Shown: one piece after another, positions 34,219-43,574 of the stretch
Layout: every line of letters starts with the position of its first letter
Position numbering within the stretch: position 1 is the first letter of the stretch
DNA from: Levilactobacillus lanxiensis
Lineage (GTDB): Bacteria > Bacillota > Bacilli > Lactobacillales > Lactobacillaceae
Direction: 5' to 3'
Length of the DNA: 64,000 nt
NCBI RefSeq assembly: GCF_016861655.1
Contig: NZ_BOLN01000005.1
Location: forward strand, 62,001-126,000
Notes under the pieces: model-generated
Database searches by the model: none
What the model saw: the letters and a program-made list of their open reading frames with translations, nothing else
What the model was told of the DNA's origin: nothing
Position numbers and translations under genes: made by a program

Positions 34219-35676
34219 CTATTTCCGCTTCTTGCCCCGTAAACGTTTCTTCTTGTTCTTTTTCATTTGCCGAGTCATGCGGTTCATGGCCATCTTTTGC
34301 ATGCGACCACTGATACCACCGCCCATGCCGCCACCCATTCCTGAGTTGCCCATGAGCTGTTCCATGCCGGACATGTTCCCCTTGGAAACTTGGTTCATCA
34401 TTTTCTTCATTTGGTTAAACTGCTTGATCATTCGGTTCACTTCATGAATTGGCCGACCAGCCCCAGCCGCGATGCGTCGCCGCCGTGAGGGGTTCAGAAC
34501 GTCCGGATTAGTCCGTTCCTGTGGCGTCATGGAGTACACGACCGCCTTCAGGTGATTCATATCCTTGGGGTCGACCTGCGCATTCTTCAGCGCTGGGTTG
34601 TTGGCCATCCCGGGAATCATTTTCATTAACTCATCCATTGGCCCCATCTTTTGAATCTGTTCGATTTGGTCGAGGAAGTCGTTAAAGTCAAAGGAATTTT
34701 CCTGAATCTTTTCGGTTAACTCCTTGGCTTGTTTCTCGTCAAAGTCTTTTTGGGTCTTTTCAATCAGGGAGAGCATATCGCCCATGCCCAAGATTCGGGA
34801 CGCCATCCGGTCAGGGTGGAAGACGTCCAGGTCGGTCATCTTTTCACCTTGCCCGATGAACTTGATTGGCTTACCAGTGACGGAACGAATGGATAAGGCG
34901 GCCCCACCACGGGTATCGCCATCCAACTTGGTCAGAACGACCCCGGTCACGTCGAGCTTGCCGTTGAATCCTTCGGCAGTGGCCACGGCGTTTTGCCCAG
35001 TCATGGCATCAACCGTCAAGAGGATTTCGTCTGGGTGCGCGAGATTCTTGATGTTGGCCAGTTCATCCATCAGCTGTTCGTCAATTTGTAAACGACCAGC
35101 CGTATCGATGATGACGTAGTCGTTGTGGTCCTTTTCCGCTTGGGCTAACCCTTGGCGAACAATTTCCACGGGATCCACGTCGGTGCCCATTTCAAAGACG
35201 GGCACGTCAATGCCGGCAGCCACTTGGACCAATTGGTCGATGGCGGCTGGCCGGTAAACGTCTCCGGCAATCATTAAGGGACGGGCGTTTTCTTCGTTCT
35301 TTAACTTCAACGCCAGCTTACCGGCAGTCGTCGTTTTCCCGGCCCCTTGAAGCCCAACCATCATGATGATCGTTGGAATCTTAGCCGACTTGTTCAGGGG
35401 AACGGCTTCGTCACCCATCGTCTTAGTCAGTTCTTCGTCAACGATCTTCACAATTTGTTGTGCAGGGTTTAAGCCTTCGAGAACGTCGGCGCCCATTGCC
35501 CGGTCGCGGACCTGCTTAACGAAGTCTTTGACCACGGTAAAGTTAACGTCGGCTTCCAGCAAGGCCAGCCGGATTTCTCGCATGGTTTCGCGTAAATCAC
35601 TTTCGGAGACCTTGCCTTTTCCCCGAAGTTTGCGCATTGCGTTTTGTAGTCGTTCAGTTAATCCTTCAAACGCCAT
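34219..35676 (-). CDS. ffh: Signal recognition particle protein Ffh
   Basis: A 485-residue SRP54 GTPase that binds signal sequences and the SRP RNA and targets ribosomes to FtsY. N domain about 1-85; G domain with GLQGAGKTTTAGKLA, DVYRPAAIDQL, DTAGRLQID and TKLDGDTRGGAA; M domain rich in methionine with SGMEQLMGNSGMGGGMGGG and a basic tail. ATG at 35676 is preferred, since AGGTGG lies 8 nt upstream; an earlier GTG would overlap that site. About 20 nt after ylxM, as is normal. Confidence 0.98.
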   Translation of the reverse strand: MAFEGLTERLQNAMRKLRGKGKVSESDLRETMREIRLALLEADVNFTVVKDFVKQVRDRAMGADVLEGLNPAQQIVKIVDEELTKTMGDEAVPLNKSAKIPTIIMMVGLQGAGKTTTAGKLALKLKNEENARPLMIAGDVYRPAAIDQLVQVAAGIDVPVFEMGTDVDPVEIVRQGLAQAEKDHNDYVIIDTAGRLQIDEQLMDELANIKNLAHPDEILLTVDAMTGQNAVATAEGFNGKLDVTGVVLTKLDGDTRGGAALSIRSVTGKPIKFIGQGEKMTDLDVFHPDRMASRILGMGDMLSLIEKTQKDFDEKQAKELTEKIQENSFDFNDFLDQIEQIQKMGPMDELMKMIPGMANNPALKNAQVDPKDMNHLKAVVYSMTPQERTNPDVLNPSRRRRIAAGAGRPIHEVNRMIKQFNQMKKMMNQVSKGNMSGMEQLMGNSGMGGGMGGGISGRMQKMAMNRMTRQMKKNKKKRLRGKKRK

Positions 35677-35695
35677 TCGTATTGCCACCTAACTT

Positions 35696-36037
35696 TCATT
35701 GTTCTTCTAGATTTTCGAGACCCGCCACCAGCCGATTCAACTTGGCATCGTGCGGGTAATTGGCCGCCACGTAAGACTGAATCTCATCAGCCTGGTCGTT
35801 GCGCGCCGTGAATTCTTGGTAGAGGTGCAGCTTGCCCTCATAATCTTCGAGGATTTTTTCCGTCCGTCGCAGATTATCGTAAACCGCTTGCCGACTGACG
35901 TTAAACTCTTCGGCGATTTCGCCCAAAGAGTAGTCGTCGCCATAGTACAGCTGCATATAATTATTTTGCTTTGCGGTCAGTAGCGGCTGGTAGAACGCAA
36001 ATAAGGAATTAATTCGATAATTTTTTTCAATCTCCAT
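35696..36037 (-). CDS. ylxM: YlxM family helix-turn-helix protein
   Basis: A 113-residue protein of the UPF0122/YlxM family, found next to ffh in Firmicutes and thought to affect SRP function. It starts [20 protein letters not shown] with GGAGG upstream; the frame is open 8 codons more. The sigma-70 region 4-like helix-turn-helix is visible as [25 protein letters not shown]. Transcribed with ffh; separated from ftsY by a terminator. Confidence 0.95.
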   Translation of the reverse strand: MEIEKNYRINSLFAFYQPLLTAKQNNYMQLYYGDDYSLGEIAEEFNVSRQAVYDNLRRTEKILEDYEGKLHLYQEFTARNDQADEIQSYVAANYPHDAKLNRLVAGLENLEEQ

Positions 36038-36149
36038 GCTTGGTCCTCCAGTTCGTGTCACACTCTACCAGAATACCGATTTTTAGCGGTTTCGTCAATT
36101 TTTTTCGCTGATTTTGGGTAATCTGGTGACGAGCCGACCTTACCGCAAA

Positions 36150-36190
36150 ATAAAAACGACCCCACCAACTTTCATCGGCGGGGTCGTTTC
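36150..36190 (-). terminator. Terminator after ftsY
   Basis: Ten-bp stem AAACGACCCC/GGGGTCGTTT (36154-36163 with 36180-36189) with extra partial pairs, U-rich tail on minus. Confidence 0.85.
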
Positions 36191-36196
36191 CTTTAG

Positions 36197-37783
36197 CTAA
36201 GCTTTTTTATCCAACGCCTTCACGTCGATCAAGCCCTTGAACAAGCCGTAAACAAACTCGTTCGGGTCGAATGGCCGTAAGTCAGAAATCTGTTCGCCCA
36301 ACCCAATAAACTTCACGGGGACGTGGAGCTCGTTGCGAATGGCTAACACGATTCCCCCACGAGCGGTTCCGTCCAGTTTGGTCAGAACGATGCCGGTCAC
36401 GGCGGTAGATTCCTTAAACAATTTTGCTTGCGTCAAGGCATTTTGCCCCGTCGTTGCGTCCAGCACCAGGAGAACTTCATGCGGCGCGCTGGGAATTTCA
36501 CGGGTAATGATCCGCTTCATCTTTTCCAGTTCGTTCATCAAGTTGACCTTGTTCTGTAACCGACCAGCGGTGTCGACAAAGAGAATGTCGTAGTCCTCTT
36601 CCTTGGCCTTCTTAACGGCATCAAACACCACGGCAGCTGGGTCGGATTGCGGCTTCCCTTTGACAATGTCCACGTCCGCGCGTTTGGCCCAGACGTCTAA
36701 CTGTTCGGTTGCCCCGGCCCGGAACGTGTCGGCAGCGGCCAACAAGACCTTCTTGCCAGCCTGGTGGTACCGGTTGGCCATCTTCCCAATGGTGGTCGTC
36801 TTACCGACCCCGTTGACCCCAACGAACAGGATCACGGTTGGGCCATCAGTTGCCATGTTCAGCGCGGTGCTCTCCTCGTCGTTACCGGCGGCGTCATAAA
36901 TCTCAACCAACTTCTCAACCACAACGTTTTGCACGTCGGCAGACTTCTTGGCGTTTTGTAGCTTGACCTCGTCACGCAACTCATCGCTGAGCTTCACGGC
37001 CATGTCAAAGCCCACGTCGGCACCAATCAGGGTTTCTTCCAAATCATCAAAGAAACTCTCATCCACGTGCCGGAAGTTAGCCAATAAAGCGTTCAACCGT
37101 TGGCCAAAGGTCGTCCGGGTCTTTTCCAAACCCTTATCGTACAATTGTTCATCAGTTGGTTCTGCGGGTTCGGTTGAAGCGGACTCCGTCGTCTCTGCCG
37201 CAGTTGCTTTTGGTTCTTCAGCTGTGACTGCTTCTGGTTCTGCTTCACTTGGTTCTACTTCATCGGCTTTAGTCGTTTCAGTTTCTGCCGTTTCAGCTTC
37301 ATCAGTCGGCGCAGTTGCGGCGGGTTGGTCGGTGGCTTCAGCTGCTACTGACGCGGCTGGAGCTTCACTGGCTGCCGGTTCAGTAACCGTTTCATCCTCG
37401 GATGGCGCCTCAGAGGCGACCGACGCCGCTGGTTCAACAACGGGTTGGGCCTCACTAGCCGCTGAGTCTGGTGCTGACGTTGCCACGACGCCTGCTACGC
37501 TGCTTGATGCGGCTGGTTCGGCTGGTGCCTCGGCCGCTGAACTAGTCGCAACTGGTGCTTCGCTGGCCGCCACAGAGCTTTCGTCAGGCGTTTCAGTCGC
37601 TGCTGAGTCTGGCGTTTCCGCTGCCGAGGTCGCTGTGACCGGTGCCGCACTAGAGGCGGCTACGGGCGCTTCACTAGCGGGTGTGGCTGCTGCAGAAGAG
37701 TCTACGGCAGCCTCACTGCTGGCTGGTGCCTCGCTGGCCGGCTCCTTTTTAGCACGCCGGCGAAAAATATCAAATAATCCCAT
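36197..37783 (-). CDS. ftsY: SRP receptor GTPase FtsY with long A/S/E-rich N-terminus
   Basis: A 528-residue receptor for SRP at the membrane. NG domain (about 215-528) has GVNGVGKTTTIGKMA, DTFRAGATEQL, DTAGRLQNKVNLM and TKLDGTARGGI. It is preceded by about 200 residues of low complexity dominated by Ala, Ser, Glu, Pro, Thr and Val. An acidic N-terminal A domain is normal for FtsY, but this one is long. Start overlaps the smc stop by one base (TAATG). The starting residues MGLFDIFRRRAKKE carry the conserved amphipathic membrane-binding segment. Confidence 0.97.
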   Translation of the reverse strand: MGLFDIFRRRAKKEPASEAPASSEAAVDSSAAATPASEAPVAASSAAPVTATSAAETPDSAATETPDESSVAASEAPVATSSAAEAPAEPAASSSVAGVVATSAPDSAASEAQPVVEPAASVASEAPSEDETVTEPAASEAPAASVAAEATDQPAATAPTDEAETAETETTKADEVEPSEAEPEAVTAEEPKATAAETTESASTEPAEPTDEQLYDKGLEKTRTTFGQRLNALLANFRHVDESFFDDLEETLIGADVGFDMAVKLSDELRDEVKLQNAKKSADVQNVVVEKLVEIYDAAGNDEESTALNMATDGPTVILFVGVNGVGKTTTIGKMANRYHQAGKKVLLAAADTFRAGATEQLDVWAKRADVDIVKGKPQSDPAAVVFDAVKKAKEEDYDILFVDTAGRLQNKVNLMNELEKMKRIITREIPSAPHEVLLVLDATTGQNALTQAKLFKESTAVTGIVLTKLDGTARGGIVLAIRNELHVPVKFIGLGEQISDLRPFDPNEFVYGLFKGLIDVKALDKKA

Positions 37784-40700
37784 TAGGATTGCTTCCTTTC
37801 CTGAGTGGTTTCTTGGTCCAGGTCGACGGCGACCATCTTAGAGACGCCGGATTCCTGCATCGTCACCCCGTAAAGGATATCGGCTTGCACCATGGTTTCC
37901 TTCCGATGGGTGATGACGATAAATTGCGTTTGATCTTGGAATTGGTGAATGTAGCGGGCAAACCGGGTCACGTTGGCCGGATCAAGTGCCGCCTCCACCT
38001 CATCCAGAATACAGAATGGCACGGGTTGAACCTGTAAAATGGCAAATAAAAGCGTGATGGCCGTCAACGCCCGTTCCCCCCCGGAAAGGAGCCCCATATT
38101 CTGGAACTTCTTGCCAGGCGGCTGAGCCATGATGTCGACCCCCGTCGTCAGCAGGTCGGTCGGGTCGGTCAAAACGAGTTCGGCCTTGCCCCCACCAAAC
38201 ATCTGCTTGAACGTGGCCGTAAATTTTGCGGCAATCTGGTCAAAACTGGCCTTGAACCGGCGCTTGACCTGCCCATCCAACTCGGTCATGGTCGCGGTCA
38301 ACTGTTCCTTGGCCGTGACCAGATCGTCACGTTGTTGGGTCAGAAAGTCGTAGCGTTCCTTGACCTCTTTGTATTCATCGATGGCGTTGAGGTTGACCGG
38401 ACCGATTTCATCCAGCCCCCGCTTCAACAGCTTGAGTTGCACGGCCAGTTCATCGGCGGGCAATTCACTGATGTCTTGTTCGGCTGCGGCTAAACTCAGC
38501 TGGTATTTCTCAGCCAACTGGTTCTGTTGCTGGTCGATCAAGGCGGCTAACCGGGCCTGTTGGACCTGGGCTTGTTGTAAATCATCGTTGGCCAGTTGCA
38601 GTAAGCCACTGGTCCGTTGATTGGCCGTCTCGGCGGCTTCCAGGTCATCGTTGACCGTGGTCAATTGCGCATTGGCCTGGTCCAGGTCTGTTTGCACCGT
38701 CTCACGGTCTGCTTGGGCCTGCTCTAATTGCGCTTGCGCATCGGCTGGCGTCAACGTGGCCTGTTGCTTGAGGTCGGCCAAGCCGGTGGTCACCGTCTTG
38801 GCGGTGGCCTCATCAGCGGTCACATCCTCTTGCAACGCCTTGATGGTCTCGCATTGTTGTTGGTGACGTTCCTTGGCGCCCGCCAACCACGTTTGCTTAG
38901 CCGTCAAGGCCGCTTGCTTTTGCGACTGCTCGGCCGTGACCATCGAAATTTTCTGTTGCAGGTCAGTGATGGCTTTTTCGGTCGCCACAACCTGTTGTTC
39001 ACCCGTTGTGATCTTTTGGGCTAACTGGCTGCCTTGGTCATCCGCATCGCTGTCCTGAGCCTGTTGAATTTCCAACTCGGCGGCTTTCACTTGCCGATTG
39101 GCCTGTTCTAAAGTCGTCTGGGCATTAGCCAGCTGATCGTCTAATTGCCGACACTGTGGTTGCAGGGTGTTAATCGTGCTCTGAAAGCCCTGGCTTCGCT
39201 GTTCGCTAGCCGTCAAGGCCGTTCGTTGCGCTTTAATTTTAGCTTCCTGTTCGGTCAGGGATTTTTGCATCTGGGCAATAGTGGTCTGCAGCTGTTGAAG
39301 TTCCTGTTGTTGCCGGAGCACGCTGCTGTGGCTCTGCCGGGATTGGCCCCCGGTAATGGCCCCACTGGCACTGACCACGTCACCCGCCAGACTGACCACG
39401 CGATACCGGTGGTGAATCCGTTGGCTGATGGCGACCGCCGTATCCAGATTAGCGGCAAAAATAGTGGTGCCTAATAGGTAATCCAAAATAATGGCGGCGG
39501 ATTGATCAATGCTGATCAGCTCGCTCCCGACACCCAGATACCCCGTCATGCTGTGCACCTGTTGCAGGGTGTTGCGGTCAATTTGCCGGCCGCGCACCGT
39601 GCTCAATGGCAGAAAGGTGGCCCGCCCAGCGCGGTGCTCGCGCAGGTAGCCGACCGCGGCCTTGGCCGTCGTTTCATCGTCGACCACGACCTGTTGCAGC
39701 TGGCCACCCAACGCGTATTCAACGGCGCTGGTATAGCGTTCGGGGACCTGTAACAGCTCGGAAACCGCCCCGAGGAGTCCCCGGAAATGGTCTCGTTGCT
39801 TTAAGATAGCCCGAACTCCCTGATAAAAGCCACCGTATTCTGCGGAGGAAGCCTGTTGACTAGCTACCTTGGTTTGGGCGCGCTGGTAGACCTCCAAAGC
39901 GGCTTGCCAGTTGTGTTGTAGGGTTTGATACTCTTTTTGATGGTGTTGATACTGCCCGGCTTCGGCATCCAGTCCCTGTTCCGCTTCATTTAACGCTGAT
40001 TTTTGACTGGTGGCCTGGGTCGTTAAGGTTTGGACCTCAGCCTGGGCGGACTGCGCCCGTTCCTGGAGCTCGGTCAATTGCTGTGCGACCCGTTGCCCCC
40101 GCTGTTGCAGGCGCTCCTGGTTTTGCTGCAAATACTGCCGTTGATTACGCCAGTTGGCAACGTCTTGCTTCTGATCGAAGTAGGTCGTCCGCAAGTTTTC
40201 GAGGTCCTTACGCAATCCCGCAATCACTTGGGGATCCGTGGCCTGGGTCAGCTCACGGGCTTCCTTCTTCGCCGTCTTCATGGCGTCCGTCAGCTCGGCA
40301 ACCGAGGCCTCAGCCTTAGTCAATGCCTCGCGATTAGTGGTCATCTGCGCCTGCAAGGTCGTCAGTTGTTGCTCTAAGCGCTGACGTTGCTCGTCTTGGT
40401 GCTTTTGCTGCTCACCGGACAGGTTGACCTGCCCCTGACGCTGCTCCACCAGCTGCGTTGCCGCCACCAATTTGGCCTGCAGGCCATCCTTGGTCGCCAG
40501 CAGCGTTGTCTGTTGTTGTTTGAGGTCATTGACGGTCGTCGTCTGGGCTTTCTCGGCAGCCTGATGCGTGGTGACCTGGTCCTGTTTCTCGGTGACCTGG
40601 GCATCCGCCGTCTGCTTCTGCGTCATCTCGGTGTGGAGTTGCCGCACCAGTTGCGTCCGGTCCAGCAGGGCAAATTTTTCCTGCTGATCCAGATAGTCCT

Positions 40701-41337
40701 GAGCGAGATTACTCTGCTCCTCTAACGGCTGTACGCGGCCTTCCAGCTCGGCGATGATGTCCTCGACCCGGTGTAAATACGCCGTGGTGTCGTCCAGTTC
40801 ACGCTGCGCCTTTTCCTTGTGCTTTCGGTATTTATAAACGCCCGCGACCTCTTCAATGATGTTGCGTCGGTCTTCGGGCTTGCTGTTGAAAATGGCCTCG
40901 ACGCGCCCCTGAGAAATAATGGAGAAGGAGTCTTGTCCCATCCCTGAATCCATCAGGAGTTCCGTGATGTCCTTCAACCGGCAACTTTGCCCGTTCAATT
41001 GGTAATCCGAGTCGCCGGACCGGTAGAGCACCCGGCTAATGGTCAACTCGGTGTAATCACTTTTTAAATAGTGGTCGCTGTTGTCCAGCGTAATCGAAAC
41101 GGCTGCCCGGTTCAACGGGTGCCGGTCGGCTGAACCCGCAAAGATCACGTCGGGCATCTTACTGCCCCGCAGGCTCTTCGCGGACTGTTCCCCCAAGACC
41201 CACCGAACCGCTTCGGAAATATTACTTTTACCGCTCCCATTGGGGCCGACGATGCCGGTCATCCCCGGCAAAAAGTCAATTCGGGTTTTATCCGCGAAGG
41301 ACTTGAACCCGCTAATTTCTAATGTCTTTAACCGCAT
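37783..41337 (-). CDS. smc: Chromosome segregation ATPase Smc
   Basis: A 1184-residue SMC protein that with ScpA/ScpB organises and segregates the chromosome. Walker A GPNGSGKSN near residue 32, long coiled coils (about 170-500 and 670-1010, rich in Gln, Ala and Thr), central hinge (about 505-660, GGFYQGVRAILKQRDHFRGLLGAV), signature LLSGGERALTAI and Walker B FCILDEVEAALD near the C-terminus. Complete length. It follows rnc by 12 nt and overlaps ftsY, the conserved rnc-smc-ftsY order. Confidence 0.98.
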   Translation of the reverse strand: MRLKTLEISGFKSFADKTRIDFLPGMTGIVGPNGSGKSNISEAVRWVLGEQSAKSLRGSKMPDVIFAGSADRHPLNRAAVSITLDNSDHYLKSDYTELTISRVLYRSGDSDYQLNGQSCRLKDITELLMDSGMGQDSFSIISQGRVEAIFNSKPEDRRNIIEEVAGVYKYRKHKEKAQRELDDTTAYLHRVEDIIAELEGRVQPLEEQSNLAQDYLDQQEKFALLDRTQLVRQLHTEMTQKQTADAQVTEKQDQVTTHQAAEKAQTTTVNDLKQQQTTLLATKDGLQAKLVAATQLVEQRQGQVNLSGEQQKHQDEQRQRLEQQLTTLQAQMTTNREALTKAEASVAELTDAMKTAKKEARELTQATDPQVIAGLRKDLENLRTTYFDQKQDVANWRNQRQYLQQNQERLQQRGQRVAQQLTELQERAQSAQAEVQTLTTQATSQKSALNEAEQGLDAEAGQYQHHQKEYQTLQHNWQAALEVYQRAQTKVASQQASSAEYGGFYQGVRAILKQRDHFRGLLGAVSELLQVPERYTSAVEYALGGQLQQVVVDDETTAKAAVGYLREHRAGRATFLPLSTVRGRQIDRNTLQQVHSMTGYLGVGSELISIDQSAAIILDYLLGTTIFAANLDTAVAISQRIHHRYRVVSLAGDVVSASGAITGGQSRQSHSSVLRQQQELQQLQTTIAQMQKSLTEQEAKIKAQRTALTASEQRSQGFQSTINTLQPQCRQLDDQLANAQTTLEQANRQVKAAELEIQQAQDSDADDQGSQLAQKITTGEQQVVATEKAITDLQQKISMVTAEQSQKQAALTAKQTWLAGAKERHQQQCETIKALQEDVTADEATAKTVTTGLADLKQQATLTPADAQAQLEQAQADRETVQTDLDQANAQLTTVNDDLEAAETANQRTSGLLQLANDDLQQAQVQQARLAALIDQQQNQLAEKYQLSLAAAEQDISELPADELAVQLKLLKRGLDEIGPVNLNAIDEYKEVKERYDFLTQQRDDLVTAKEQLTATMTELDGQVKRRFKASFDQIAAKFTATFKQMFGGGKAELVLTDPTDLLTTGVDIMAQPPGKKFQNMGLLSGGERALTAITLLFAILQVQPVPFCILDEVEAALDPANVTRFARYIHQFQDQTQFIVITHRKETMVQADILYGVTMQESGVSKMVAVDLDQETTQERKQS

Positions 41338-41349
41338 CGTTAGTCATCC

Positions 41350-42045
41350 TTACTCTACTTTCAGATTCTCCAGCGCATGCCGCGCCGCATTTTGTTCCGC
41401 ATGCTTCTTCGAATGGCCGTGGCCTTCGCCTAGCTGCTTGTCGTTCACGTAAACGGCCACCATAAAGGCCCGGTCGTTGTCGGGACCCTCTTCATCTAAT
41501 AATCGATATTCGATGTTCACGGGTCCATTTTGTTGGACGAGTTCTTGTAATTCCGTCTTGTGATCAAAGAATTCATCGAAACGGCCTTCGTCTAGCTTAG
41601 GGAAGACCACTTTCGTGACAAATGGCACAACCTTTTCCAGTCCCTGATCCATGTACAGAGCACCAACAAAGGATTCGAAGATATCACAGAGCAGGGAATC
41701 CCGTTGCCGAGCCTGCGCCTTTTCCTCACCCTTGCCTAAGCGAATGTACTGGTCAAAGTGGCATTCACGAGCGAAACTCGCAAAACTTTGTTCGTTGACC
41801 ATGGCAGCCCGTAGCCGCGTCAACCGGCCTTGCGGCATTTTGGGGTACCGGCGGAAAATGTAATTGGAGACAACCAATTGCATCACAGCGTCACCTAAGA
41901 ATTCGATGCGTTCGTAAAATTTCAGCCCCTGGTTCGGGTGTTCATTCACATATGAGGCCTGAGTAAACGCCTCGTCAAGCAACGACTGATCTTTAAAATG
42001 TATATCATAGTTTTCTGCTAATTCTTGATTTAATCCAGCAATCAC
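41350..42045 (-). CDS. rnc: Ribonuclease III
   Basis: A 231-residue double-strand-specific endoribonuclease for rRNA and mRNA processing. Catalytic signature ERIEFLGDAVMQLVVSNYIF with the acidic residues intact (also LLCDIFESFVGALY), followed by a double-stranded RNA-binding domain (about 160-228, DHKTELQELVQQNG...KKHAEQNAARHALE). First gene of rnc-smc-ftsY. Its leader, to a possible TATAAT box (complement of 42485-42490), contains palindromic element B1. RNase III could act on such structured RNA; that is speculation. Confidence 0.97.
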   Translation of the reverse strand: MIAGLNQELAENYDIHFKDQSLLDEAFTQASYVNEHPNQGLKFYERIEFLGDAVMQLVVSNYIFRRYPKMPQGRLTRLRAAMVNEQSFASFARECHFDQYIRLGKGEEKAQARQRDSLLCDIFESFVGALYMDQGLEKVVPFVTKVVFPKLDEGRFDEFFDHKTELQELVQQNGPVNIEYRLLDEEGPDNDRAFMVAVYVNDKQLGEGHGHSKKHAEQNAARHALENLKVE

Positions 42046-42072
42046 GCGCTAATTCCCTCATTTCTTCAATAC

Positions 42073-42288
42073 GTTGGGTGTTCCTCGATTCGCCTGCGGC
42101 TGCCAGGACCACCACCCTATGGGACACGGTCAAAGCCTGAGAAGCGGTCTTTGACCTCAAGCTGAAGCTTCACAAAAACCGTGAATCTACAGCTTGGCCC
42201 GTGTTCTAAGGCTAGGAAGTTCACCTAACCTAAGAACACCGTCACAGGGTGGTGGCCCTGACCTCCTCCGGCTAAGGCAACACCCAAC
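42073..42288 (+). repeat. Palindromic element B1 (core B, divergent)
   Basis: Outer helix 42073-42081 with 42280-42288 (9 bp) and second helix CCACCACCCT/AGGGTGGTGG (42109-42118 with 42246-42255). Three arms: GGTCAAAG/CTTTGACC (42128-42135 with 42149-42156), CAAGCTG/CAGCTTG (42158-42164 with 42190-42196) with an inner TTCAC/GTGAA, and GTGTTCT/AGAACAC (42201-42207 with 42233-42239). Same three-arm plan as other copies but different sequence. Lies just upstream of rnc. Confidence 0.75.
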
Positions 42289-42587
42289 AAGCTCTCAATC
42301 TAACTAAATGGCCAACTGGTCCGCATCTAAGGCATGGATCCCCGTAATCCGACTGCTGACAGTTACCCTGGTCACCCAACTTAATTTTCTTGATATTGGT
42401 TACTTTAATTAATGTCTTCCTAACACGGGTTATCCCCAAATGTTACTGGCTTATTACCCAATCCAAAAGACACACACAGTCACTATTATACCTGAATCCA
42501 GCCGTTTTCACTGGAAATCACACAGAATTTTCACGAGAAAATAATTCTGGTGGTGGACTGGCTTCCTGACTGGGAAATATTTCCAGA

Positions 42588-42632
42588 TTGAAAAAGCCCG
42601 GGACGACTTAACCTGCGGCCCGGACTCGCTCA
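42588..42632 (-). terminator. Terminator of acpP
   Basis: On minus AGTCCGGGC pairs with GTCCCGGGCT (some wobble) and is followed by five U, directly after the acpP stop. Confidence 0.65.
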
Positions 42633-42638
42633 AATAAC

Positions 42639-42890
42639 TTATTTTTCTTGGTTTTGGTGGGCGTCGATGTAATCGACCACTTCACCAATGGTGTTCAGCT
42701 TTTCAGCATCTTCATCCGAAATTTCAGCGCCAAACGTGTCTTCCAGTTCCAAGACGAATTCCACGAAATCAATGGAATCGGCGTCTAAGTCCTGCTTGAA
42801 GTTCAGTTGTTCGTTGATGGTATCTCGGTCAGCCTCAAAACGGTCGGCAATAATGTCGGCAATCTTGTCAAAAATTTCTGCTTTTGTCAT
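42639..42890 (-). CDS. acpP: Acyl carrier protein
   Basis: An 83-residue acidic carrier of fatty acyl intermediates. The phosphopantetheine site is in FKQDLDADSIDFVEFVLELED (Ser near residue 38; ADSID in place of the usual ADSLD). Helices and acidity are typical. ATG at 42890 follows GAGGG. In many Firmicutes it follows plsX-fabD-fabG; here plsX is upstream on the same strand but separated by about 0.9 kb holding three palindromic elements, so the two are probably independently transcribed. Confidence 0.95.
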   Translation of the reverse strand: MTKAEIFDKIADIIADRFEADRDTINEQLNFKQDLDADSIDFVEFVLELEDTFGAEISDEDAEKLNTIGEVVDYIDAHQNQEK

Positions 42891-42964
42891 TGTAATCCCT
42901 CGCTCACAGTATTCAAATAGTAGTCTAACCGTTTTGCCGGTCCTTGTCTAGCCAATTAATCATC

Positions 42965-43179
42965 CGGGTTAAGCTGGTTGTTTCTTCCGCCTCCGGGCTG
43001 GTGAAAATGGGCCGTGGCGCTGTGGGCGCCCGTCTGGAGCCAAAGTTCGGTCTCCAGACTTACTTTGAGCCGAAGCCCACATCTCAAAGATAGCAGTTGC
43101 CTAAGCGGTAAACCGCTAAGGCAACTCCCACGGCTGAGCTCATTTTCACCAGCCCTGCGGCTCACACTCATTTAACCCG
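42965..43179 (-). repeat. Palindromic element A3 (core A, reverse)
   Basis: Ends CGGGTTAA (42965-42972) and TTAACCCG (43172-43179) form an exact 8-bp terminal inverted repeat. Frame helix 42995-43009 with 43141-43155 (15 bp, perfect). Arms: GTCTGGAG/CTCCAGAC, CTTTGAG/CTCAAAG, and AGTTGCCTaAGCGGT/ACCGCTaAGGCAACT. The cleanest copy for defining the boundaries. Lies upstream of acpP. Confidence 0.88.
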
Positions 43180-43324
43180 TGTCGTGCATGTTCTCGGATT
43201 CATGTTGCCAGGTAATCACCTGACGACTGCATCTCTCGCATCAAGAAAGTTTCCTGACGCGAATGCCTACACAGGCTAAACCACGCCAAACCGTAAGAAC
43301 GTGAAACACGGGTGACGTCACCGT
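43180..43324. other. Spacer between A3 and B2 with a flank repeated before A4
   Basis: No gene. The stretch from CATCAAGA (43239) to about 43295, including GGCTAAACCACGCC, is similar to 43541-43600 in front of A4, about 302 nt further on. Confidence 0.5.
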
Positions 43325-43501
43325 CAGTGACCAGAGGCGGCGCTGTGTCGGTGGTCTAGGCTGAGGTTTCTCCACTCAGCCTAGACCACGGGACGACCTT
43401 TGAGACCGCCGCTCAGGCTCAAAGTCGAGGTGGAAGCCTGCTCCTCCGGCTGGAACCGTTCCCCACAGCAGGGCAACTTGAATCCGCCGCCGGGAACGGT
43501 T
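43325..43501 (-). repeat. Palindromic element B2 (core B, reverse)
   Basis: Long arm GTGGTCTAGGCTGAG/CTCAGCCTAGACCAC (43351-43365 with 43375-43389, 15 bp perfect), CTTTGAG/CTCAAAG arm (43398-43404 with 43418-43424), closing GCTGTG/CACAGC (43342-43347 with 43464-43469) and AACCGTTCCC/GGGAACGGTT (43455-43464 with 43492-43501). The TCACCTTGATCC part of the outer helix seen in other core-B copies is missing here. Confidence 0.82.
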
Positions 43502-43574
43502 GCGATGACACCGGCCCATACCATTCTGGCAATCAGCTGACATCAAGAGAGGCTCCCGATATGAACACCTAAAT

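Larger units (their letters stand above)
42046..42638. other. Gap between rnc and acpP
   Basis: Contains repeat B1 (42073-42288), a possible rnc promoter -10 (42485-42490, poor -35) and the acpP terminator. No gene seen. Confidence 0.5.

Noticed and set aside
36948-37841. A 297-codon open frame on the plus strand opposite ftsY
   Set aside because: It is the antisense of the A/S/E-rich ftsY region; its Ala/Ser/Val-rich product has no ribosome site or domain and arises from biased composition.
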